A stretch of DNA of 64,000 nt from Trichoplax sp. H2 (lineage: Eukaryota; Placozoa; Uniplacotomia; Trichoplacea). Position numbers and translations under genes: made by a program. Under the pieces are notes generated by a model. That model saw only the letters and a program-made list of their open reading frames with translations, searched no databases and was not told the origin of the DNA. This document shows, piece after piece, positions 54,201 through 64,000 of this stretch (the first letter of the stretch is position 1; every line of letters starts with the position of its first letter). Where the stretch lies: assembly GCA_003344405.1 (NCBI GenBank), contig NOWV01000018.1:1-64000 (forward strand), written 5' to 3'.

Positions 54201-56441
54201 TACTAGATGTACTCGTATACATTACGCCACTACCATGGGTAACATGATACGATTTTAAAGAAACATTTTACATATTTCTTTCATCCCAAATACAATAAGG
54301 TAATTGTTAATTTAAAATAAAAATAAGCTTAATTTTACTGTTGGATAAATGTAGGTTATAACAATTAGGCTCAGCGTAATGATCCTGAAGGCCATATTAA
54401 AATTAATTCGATTGAATAGACAGCATTGTTAGATGTTGTGACCAAAATTTTGTTATTTTAAGTTACGCAAATTACAATCTATCACTTTGGAATAGTATCA
54501 CTGATCAGTCTCTTGCCCATTCCACATCTAAATATAATGATGAAAACTATTGCACCATCAGAGTAATAAAAACTTAATATGAGATGAGATTCTTATATCA
54601 TTAACAATAATAATGCTAAATCATAGCTCTATTTTAGCCTTTGCTGCAGAGAAATTGCTAATATCAATACTTCGACGAAATTAATATAATATCTATGAGA
54701 TATTCTGTCCAATAATTTACCATGATTATTCAGTATAGTAATTTATGGAAATGATACTGTGTGAAATCTTACAGATCCAATAGATTTAAATTTAATATAT
54801 TCGTATATTACGGGACGATACAGTACCATGCAATCCCTAACATCGAACAATCATTAATCAACTGATTTTGCATTTTAAATTAATATCGCTTTCTGATGTA
54901 CTGTATAATTTGTTTCTATTGTAAAGGGATTGGCTAAATGAAATAAATACAATTAGCAGGCAGAAGGCGACTTTATCTACATGATGGTTAGCAGAACTTG
55001 TGAATGATAGCTTTTATGTACATTAAATCCATAATTGCTGAAAGGCTATTTCTTCTTGTTTCAGAAATATTTTATACGCATACGTTCAATTCCCCATTTT
55101 TATGTTATTTTTTTGGTGGAAGAAGGCTTTAATAAGACTACTATCTAATATAGAGTACACTCTTCCTTATTCGTACATTCATGCAGAAGTGCTTGAAAGT
55201 TCTTGGTTATTTCATTCCGTCTAATATTAAGAAAAATTAAATTGGGGTGGCGATGATAGGATAACGTAAATAGTTATTTTTAATTAGCCATGTTGTGATT
55301 AGTGCATCAAAATATCATCTTACTAGGCCTTAGTTGATGTTGATTACATTTACAATCTTAGAGTATCTCCAAGAGGTATATGAAAGAAAAAACAATCAAA
55401 ATTTACTAACTGTTTATAATGAAAATGGATATCGTTAATAGTAAATGAAGAATAATATCAAATCGTTGCTTTGTTAAAATTTGTTTACATGAACATCTGC
55501 CATGGTATTAATTAAATTAATCTCTCTTAATGTAATAGACAAGATAATATTGGTTTTGTATTTTACATTTTTAAGGCTTACTTTTGAGTAGGATGCACTA
55601 ACATTTATTTCATTGCATACTTGATATGTACTTTGTAATATATATTAGGTCCTTGTACTAAGTGTCCTGAATGCCTAAAATTTTTTTAAATTTTTCACTT
55701 CCTGTCATAAAATTGTTAAGATATTTATGCTGTATAACAACTTTGCTAATAGAGTTTGACTACAGGGTAAATTGACTCTAGGTTAGTGCATGCTGTAATT
55801 CTGGCTATGATATTGATAGAATGACAGCATGAACAAACTCAAACCGAATTATGTTGATAAGTAGCTTGAAGTGATAGGCAATAGATTAATAGAGGAATGT
55901 AGTATAATATATAGATATTACTTATTTGTAGTATTGTGATATTTTAAATACGTTACCGGTAATTATTTTATAGCCTAGAGTAAGATATATGATCGCTATA
56001 AGCCTGGACATTCTTTACATAGTTCTTCTAAACCCGGCATGGGAAATTTGTTTTGATAACTATTATGTATAGTACTCATGAGTATATGCATATATGGAAT
56101 ATTGTGATATAAGCGACTATCAATTGTGGATTAGTGGACAGTATTCCATATACCTATAGCATAGTTAACTATATTTTACGTAATGTGACAGATTACGTGA
56201 AATAATAATGATATAAGAAATAGATTCTATAGCAACGTATATATCTCTGATGATAAATAGTAAGATAACGGTACCAGTCGCAGATGAGTCTAGTAGTATC
56301 AAAGGTGTTACATTTAGGCACTAGGATAGTCGAATCCTACTAGTAAGTAATTTAGAGACGAAAGCTATAGCCTTAAGTGTGAATAGAAGACGCTTCGATA
56401 GCCGATATCAGCAGGTATTATTAACTAACGTCTGATGGGTC

Positions 56442-56636
56442 CAGAGTGAGGGATGGTGATCAAACCTGACTTAGGATCTCTCACTCTAACATACCATACT
56501 AAATGTAAGAGTTTAGATAAGGGAATCTATAAGATAGATTTCGATTATGGTCTACGAGAAATTAACTAGGTTAGCTTGGCTAATATGTTGCTATGAAAGA
56601 TATAAATGACTGACTCCTTTATAAAGGAGTTCAGTC
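56442..56636. repeat. Two small inverted repeats
   Basis: AGAGTGAGGGA near 56442 pairs with TCTCTCACTCT near 56476 (one mismatch, loop of about 23 bases). A nearly perfect palindrome centred on CTCCTTTATAAAGGAG lies at 56608-56636. Function unknown. Confidence 0.5.
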
Positions 56637-59600
56637 TAAGAACTAGCAGAGCATCAGTTACGTTATCTAAGTTTTACTACTGTAATATACGACAACAATT
56701 CTGATGTAATATACTGCCTTGGACTACTAGATGTAATTTAGCTGTCCATGATGCTGCTTCATCAGCTATGACCGCAATCATAGTGCAACTTAGCAATAAT
56801 AAAGCTAAATTATTATAACTGGTTTGATTGCCTTTCTTGGTACGAGATGCTATGTTAATTTTAGGTATAATATCTGACTGAATAGCAGGAATAAATAGCT
56901 AAAATAATTTATTTATGCTTTAAGTCTGTTGTAGAGTGCAATGTAATGTATAGACATTTTCATCACCAAGTATAAAGCACTGTTTTAAAATCAGATATCT
57001 CTCACATTTATACGAACAATTGCTGATACCTAATTTGATTTAGACATATTACCGTCCGTTAACATCTAAACGAGAATTTCTCGTTTGCATTTTGCACGTA
57101 TGAGGGAAGAGTAGAAAGAAAACAGTACCTACAGTTTATATACATTTGTCGGTAATATTGATTAATTAAACAAATTTATTTTTAATAGTATGCGTATGAT
57201 CCTATATTAATATATCATTATACAATAAGCACTTGCGTATGATCGCTGGGCATCGATTAAGCAAGCAGCTTTTATTATCGTTCTATCTACACGTCTATAT
57301 AATGTGATAAGGTGAGAACGTTTTAGAATTGTCACAATATAGATCACCAGATTGGGAAAGAATTTTATAAACTTAAAACTGTACGCAATTATTAGATTTA
57401 ACCGAATTCGCTAGTAGTAAATATAGTTTTTGTCGTTTGTTTTTTGATCGGGTGCTGAATAGGTGTTTATAATAGTAGAATTTTATGACGATATTTTGTT
57501 TTTGAAAATATAGGAAAGACTCAATTTTCTACCGTATGACCTGCTAATTGGATACGGTAAGCTGAAATTGGACTAATCAATTGCTAGTACTTAGCATAAA
57601 CGGTAGATGGACTAATCGAAGATAATAAAAAACACTTTTAAAGATTCCTTTAAAATCAACAAGACGATGTCATACTATCACGGAGTCGGAAATGTCGTAA
57701 AATGTGACTGTGTACTAATTAGTACGTAAGTCAATCTAGTTGTCAAATCGTATACCGATATTTTTAAATCTATATCATTTTTGGCAGTAAATTGTAATGA
57801 AACTATCATAGACTTATCGTTGTACTGGATTATTCAATAGTAGTTGTTGTTATAATAATAAATAGTCTAGACAAAGTCATATACTAAATTCGATGCTTAG
57901 TATTGATCCTATAGCTACTGATGTGGTATTTGTAATAATATAACTAGCCGAAATCATAGCCACTTACAAACTTGCTTTAGATCGTAAAATGTGCTAAGGA
58001 AAGAGAAAATTAGTTTGCTCCTAAAGAAAGGATAAAATTAATAGCTGATGGCGAAGAACTACGAAAACTCGAAGTATTAAGGTATTTATGCCATAATTGC
58101 ATATATACTAATTTGCACAGTTTACGGAATATTAGTTTATCACTAGTTAACATCGGGATTAAATGTAGAAATCTATGTGAGTCCATCTAATTTTAAAATA
58201 AAGTATCAGTTGCTTAATTTCTTCACGAATCTTTACCGTAAATATGGATTCTTAGGAAATTAGGGCCAATAATTAATAGATCTAGGTGATTGTATGAATC
58301 AGAAACGAGCATGATTGCAGTAAGATACTAATCAAATTTGATCAATTTCAAACTTTAAACTTACCAGATTTAAAATAGCACGGTACGTTTTACAGATTAC
58401 TCCGTAGGAGAATGTAGTTTTCCAGTTGAAATTTTTCGTTAGTACTAAATCTAACGTAAAATCGAATAATTTTAGATCGATTGCTCAGAATTGATGTTCC
58501 ATGGGAAAATCTATTAATTTACCGTAGAAATAATATGGAATTATTTCATAGACATTAAAGTTTAAAGGAGTGAACTAAACTGTCATGAGATCCTGAATAA
58601 GGCATTTTGGCTTCGTTGTCATCTATGCTTGGATAACGTAATGCGAAATAATATTATCGTTGTAATAGCCACTAGATAATAGGTCTAATAGTAAATTATT
58701 CAATTTTCAACATGAAAAATGGCTATGACTTTATAAATAGGATAATAGAACGGCTATACAGTCCCAAATTACATATAGCATCGTTCTGTAGCATTGACAT
58801 CTGATACTCAGTCTGTGACAGGTGCGATATTATACATGACGGGTAGAATTCAGATACATCTACATAAATATATCATATTACAAGCATCGAACTTGACAAT
58901 GTAATCGATGAAAATTATATACTTCAAGCACAGCTGGGTTGCTAATCCGGCTGATAATTTACTAAAATAATAATTATACTGTATGCAGTCACGCTTTAAA
59001 AAAATTAAAACTCTATTTATGCTGCAGAATCTTGAAAAAAATCGATTTCCGATTTTTTCCAGATTTTCTTCGTATAAAGCACCGCCTACTCGTTAGCTAG
59101 AGATCTTTAAAGAAAGAGTAACATCTCTATACCGGATTACTTGGTAAACTGTAATTTTAGACTAAATTTGAAACACTAATGCTGTAGGAGTGGTGTTATA
59201 GCGACAGTGATAAGGTGGAATTACTTTCTCGCATTGTCTTAATCTCGACAAATCTTCTAGTTCGCAATACATAGCGCTCATAATGCATCGTCAGGCATAG
59301 GAATAGCATACACTGCACCAATAGGTATACATTATTTATTAGCGAGATACTGCATTATTTGTTTGCATACTATCGCATAGTACAAAGACCAGTAATATTA
59401 TAAGATATGCAGTAAGCAATGATTGAGATTAGTAAATTAATTATGGATTTATTTTATTTACATAAAGGATAAGTTAATATGCTTACTTTAATTGCTACAT
59501 TGTCATGACTCATAACTTAAAAAGTTACTAGGTCAAAGTGAATGGTTGAAATTTGTATATACGAGCAATAGTTAAGAAATCAAGTATGATACTTTGTAAC

Positions 59601-60920
59601 GGAACCTGGGGAGAGGCTACTTAAACGGCTCTTAAATAGGGGTGTAATAATTCATAAATGCGATAAAGATTAATTTTTTTATTTTATTTAATTAAAGTCT
59701 GTTTTTATTTGCTATTTTTTTACAAATCAAACTATGATCTTCAGGAGCGAAGATTTAAGCGATAATTTAAATAGCTTATGTATTAATTATTCAGATAATA
59801 GCTGTGATGATTAATAGATACTATAAAGAATTATTCTTGCTGCATTCTATTTCATTAAAAGATGACCCCTTACACTCAATTTGACTGCTGTTATATTATA
59901 TACCCAAAGTCGATACTTTTAACAATAACACCTTAAGAGATAATTTAAAGATAAAATAATATTTGGTAATATGCAGCAGCTGCTGTATATGCTGTGAAAT
60001 AATTGATTAAACATTGTTAGAAAACGAAGGTGGATATTATGAGTTGATTTATACTAGCGTAAGTGTTGGCAGGGCTACATTGATCCGGATAACAAATCAC
60101 GTAAAGTTCAGATCATAATTATTATTAGACTTTGCTTCACTATTTACAATAGTTAAAATATTAATAGCTGAATAGAGTATTTTTATTTATTTTTTTTGAT
60201 TTCTATTCGATTTTTAGTATCACCGAAATATGCTGGCTAATTATAATTGTTCTGTCGATTATCTTTCGAAGCAAAAAATTGATCTTAAATGGAACTTAGT
60301 TAATAACTACGTATGGCATTTTTGTTGTTTTGTTAATTTTTACTTGTATAGGTACACCTATACTGTGGAGCCAAATAGGAAATAATAGAAATAAAAATTA
60401 TAATTGTAGTGGATCTCCAGGCTATCAGTTACTCTGCTATTATGTAAAATGTTGATAAAAACTAAAGTGTACGGACAATAGTAATTGTATAGCTTTGGCG
60501 ATAAATTAAAGTTCACTAAGAATATTCTATTCTATGCTCTCATAGGGTTACGACTTTTCCTGTATAATATTATACTCGTACAAGTTGGGTGCTAGATTAA
60601 GAGTTCGGAGCTTTAGTCACTGATATTACTGTTTTGATATTGTCTTTTATTGCATTCATTCTATTATCTGTCGGATATACAATACGTACTGTAGATGAAT
60701 CTTCTATGTCTAGTCATTAACTATGATAAGGTCCAATAGTTTGCATTATTTAATTTTAGTGATGGTGTAACGGGCTAATTTCTTGGCCGTAATAAAGTAA
60801 ACACATGATAGATGGACTAACTAATGTTTTAACGACTATGAAGATTATTTAATTCAAATTTAATAGTAATAGACATAACTAAAATAACAGTAGATTGGAA
60901 TTCTAATTTCAGATGAAGAA

Positions 60921-60955
60921 TAATTATTAATTATTAATTATTAATTATTAATTAA
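60921..60955. repeat. Microsatellite, 7-base unit TAATTAT
   Basis: Four to five uninterrupted units of TAATTAT, bounded by AGATGAAGAA and CGTAAG. The unit length makes strand slippage length changes likely. Confidence 0.85.
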
Positions 60956-63900
60956 TCGTAAGAATCATTAATCTAGCGACGATTATATTGTATCTTATTA
61001 TTATATTAGCAACCATTGCATCATAATAGGCAAATTATGGTGGTGGAAAATCTCTTTGTCAGATTTAATTATAGGTAGATTTACATAATTTGGTATAAAT
61101 TACTATAGCAAAATATCGCAATGATTGCACCATCAAAGTACCGTACTAGATACGAAAGGAAATGAAATATTTCATTGAAAAAGTTATTGGATATAAGTTG
61201 CACACTAGACCAATGTCATTCAGGCCACTAAAGTAATTCAATAGGCTTAATTATTACAAGCTAGATAAAACAGCATATTTTTCGATTGTGATAATATCCT
61301 TACTGTTAGTGGGATGTCTTAGGAGTAGTACACCGTACTGTACCTTATCGCTATTTTAATTTGACTTAGTTAGTTGACATAAGTATTGCAGTCAAAGCTA
61401 GCACAATGATCATATTGACCAAATGACTAGATTAATTTTATTACAGTTTTGTGTATATCTTGGGTACGAGGTTTTTTGCCTTCAATAATCCATTTGAATG
61501 TATCTTTTATTATAGTACTTGTATGTTAAAATATATCGCGTTATGAAAAATAATTTATACTCAACAATTTATTATTTCAAGTATATAATGAAAATACTTT
61601 GTCGTCTGATAGTAAACGGTTATAGATATTTATGCAGTACATAATTACAGTCTATATACAGTATCATTTAGTGTAATAGTAAATTAATTGTATTTTACAT
61701 ATTTTTTGACAAATAGCAGATAATTTTGAAGCCTAGGTATACGTATATGACCTTTAGTATTCGATAATCAATCACTCTATCGCAATAGTAAGTAGTTGTG
61801 GGTTAATGTTCCAGAATACTTGTCTTTTGGTACAATTAATTATAATATTTACATGGTATTGGGCTACGTTGTATACGGGTATACGAATATACTGTAGCTT
61901 AGGAAAAGATTTATTCAATTTTTAATATATATTCGGGACATGTTTGAGCTTTCTATACATGATTTCGGTGATAAAATGACAACGGTGTATCACGATAGCC
62001 TATAATTTTGAGTTTAATCCGCATCTTTATGCTCTATGTCATGAGGATATCTGAAAGTAAGCCCTAATTCTACGTATGTAGGAGTATATATGTACAATTA
62101 TGGTCTTACTGTCTTTGATTTCGATAATACGTTGCATTTTTAGTTGGAAAGTAGTTAATTTCTGCTAACGAGCATAATACTTATAATCTAATTTCATGCA
62201 CTCTTTTGTATATTGATTTATTTGTCACGGATACATTTCTCTCTTCTTTTGTACTGTAGTTGGTGCTCTCGGAAATGATTCATATTTTAGATGCGCAGAT
62301 ATATATAATGTAGACGACTTTAATACCAAGAGTGATACGACGTAATAGGAAATGAAGTCATGTTAGTGGATTTATTTTTAAAAAATGAGTCATAGGAATA
62401 AGAAAGAGGCAACAGTCGCATTCTACGAGGATCTAACGATTTTATTCTTTTAAACCAAGTAGACAATTTAATATGGAAGGATTAAGGATAGGTGTTAAGA
62501 AATACAAAGGTTGTTGCCTAGTCTGTTAATAGTATTATCGTATGCGTAACCTTCGTGAAAGTAAGAAAGGATTAATTAGATATTACCCAAGTCAAAACTT
62601 TATAGGGGATCATAATTATCGTGAGAGTGAATGATTCACATGTGAGTCATTACTGTACAATTGTTTATTGGAATCTTTCTAAGGTGATGATTTTAATCTC
62701 AATCACTAAGAATTACAATGCGACTGTACAGTAGATAAAATAAATATGAACGATCTCGATAGGACGATACGTTCTTTTATTTAGGCTTGTAATAAAGTGA
62801 TTTGTTAGCTCCAAAAGATTGGATTTTGAATTGTTCTTTTATAGCTTGAAGAACTTTTAGCTTTTGAATTCGTATTCTACCCAGTTGTCACATAGTAATC
62901 GTGCCAATATGTCTGTTCGATCCTAAAGGTGGAACTGATTGGATCCAATTTATTCATCATGAAAGATATTCTACTGCACGCATACCTACAGTTTAATCGA
63001 TTTAATTTGATGACATGTACTGTATGTGTATAACTATAATTGTATTTGAGAAGTTACCACACACTCGTATTTCCAGTTTTATACTTAAAACTAGCCGAAC
63101 CAGTACACAAATATAGAAGTTTAACAATTTATGCACCATCTTCATTTCATATTGTAGTCAGTCCAAGCTTTACAATATACAGTAACGTATATTCTACGAC
63201 GATATAAATCGCCACATAATTGATACAAGCTGTAACTGAATTCTTCTGGTAAGAATGCTTTGTTGATATTACTTTAGTCATTGATTTATGAGAGTGGGCG
63301 GTTAGGGTTAGGCACCAACAGGTAAAAAAAGTTAAGGTTTCTGTAACTTATGCATCGTACCGACTGAGAAGGCCAGTTAATAAACTAAATTAATGTCCCG
63401 CATCTAATGAATTAGTTTTTATTTAATTTACTGTAAATAGATGTAATCGTAGACATCATTCTATATTCGTATAACAAAATCTGTTCTACTAACTCTACTC
63501 AGCGTATAGATCACCTAGAGAATTTTATACGGTAATAATCGATTTTATTACTGATTCTTTAACGATTGAAATTCGATAGAGATACTCTATAATGGTATAA
63601 AAAGTTCTACGGATAAGAAAAAACTTCTTACAACAGTAGATCTTAGAAAAGAATGAATAAGAACAATCACAACAGCAAAACGTAGCTACTTAAAATAAGC
63701 TACTTAACTTATTTACAACATAAAGGTTACGAAACAAGTTCACTCATATACTTAAATTATCATAAACATTACTCATAGGAGTGTATACCTAATACTGTCA
63801 ACAGCCTTTATTTGGTGTTATTTTTAAGTTATATCTAATAATTTACTTCTACATACCACGTTGATAACAATAAGTTGTACTGTGTAACAGTTTCACTATA

Positions 63901-64000
63901 ATTCGTGATGACTAACCTATTTCCGTGTTTATTTAGACAGGACCAACTGAGAGTTGGCGTATGGCGCAGTTTTGGAGATAGAAAGAAGAATCCTTTGAAT

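Larger units (their letters stand above)
32856..64000. other. Gene-poor AT-rich region
   Basis: Thirty-one kilobases in which I recognise no protein, tRNA, rRNA or transposon. The longest open frames (53120-53476, 118 codons; 50496-50738 and 45088-45324, about 80) match nothing I know, and in DNA this AT-rich some frames of that size are expected by chance over six frames. GTACAGTAC words, common before 31 kb, are rare (for example near 34972, 35022 and 38308). What structure there is consists of diverged tandem duplications and small inverted repeats, listed separately. It could be heterochromatin, a very long intron or 5' flank of KSR, or sequence with noncoding RNA genes I cannot see. Confidence 0.5.

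Noticed and set aside
56318-56345. tRNA T-arm-like stem around GTCGAATCC
   Set aside because: No matching A box, anticodon arm or acceptor stem could be drawn around it.
63299-63312. Telomere-like GGTTAGGGTTAGG
   Set aside because: Only two TTAGGG units, no array or subtelomeric context. Chance is a sufficient explanation.

Overview
The window is nuclear DNA of an animal. The genes are split by GT-AG introns, and their products are metazoan families: a KSR-type pseudokinase (a family confined to animals), a HAX1 homologue, SIRT6, cyclin Q, a CD63-like tetraspanin and two nuclear-encoded mitochondrial inner-membrane proteins. The DNA is AT-rich, genes are compact with mostly short introns (about 60-900 bases), and exon phases join into products close in length to the human ones. 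This fits an early-branching animal such as a placozoan. The phylum is my inference; 'animal' is well supported.

The first 31 kb are gene-dense. In order: UQCR11 (+, 471-1551), NR2C2AP (-, 2490-3680), CCNQ (+, 4042-6283), a tetraspanin (-, 7051-9150), a doubtful small gene (+, 10175-10943), ATP5F1A (-, 13559-16779), HAX1 (+, 17985-19788), SIRT6 (+, 21907-24406), RPP14 (-, 24759-25748) and KSR (-, 28194-30545, 5' end not found). I rebuilt these models exon by exon by matching reading phase across splice sites; most exons are too short to stand out as open frames. NR2C2AP/CCNQ and ATP5F1A/HAX1 are head-to-head pairs. UQCR11/NR2C2AP, CCNQ/tetraspanin and SIRT6/RPP14 converge.

The gene-dense part is studded with tracts made of overlapping ACTGTAC/GTACAGT words. 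They lie in promoters and first introns: before UQCR11, between NR2C2AP and CCNQ, in tetraspanin intron 1, before the 10175 exon, between ATP5F1A and HAX1 (the largest), before SIRT6 and upstream of RPP14. They are rare in the gene-poor half. This promoter-associated palindromic sequence is the best candidate here for something undescribed.

From about 31 kb to the end I recognise no gene. At 32.2-32.9 kb two 20-base N gaps and a 148-base direct repeat enclose a second copy of the 26-kb intergenic sequence, which looks like a haplotype or assembly join. The remaining ~31 kb is AT-rich, its open frames are no longer than chance predicts, and it holds several diverged local tandem duplications with periods of about 90-110 bases.

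Functionally the genes are housekeeping: respiratory chain and ATP synthase (UQCR11, ATP5F1A), mitochondrial quality control or apoptosis (HAX1), chromatin and DNA repair (SIRT6), tRNA processing (RPP14), CDK regulation (CCNQ), Ras-MAPK scaffolding (KSR) and membrane organisation (tetraspanin). They are neighbours rather than one pathway, though ATP5F1A and HAX1 share a promoter region and both products act at mitochondria.
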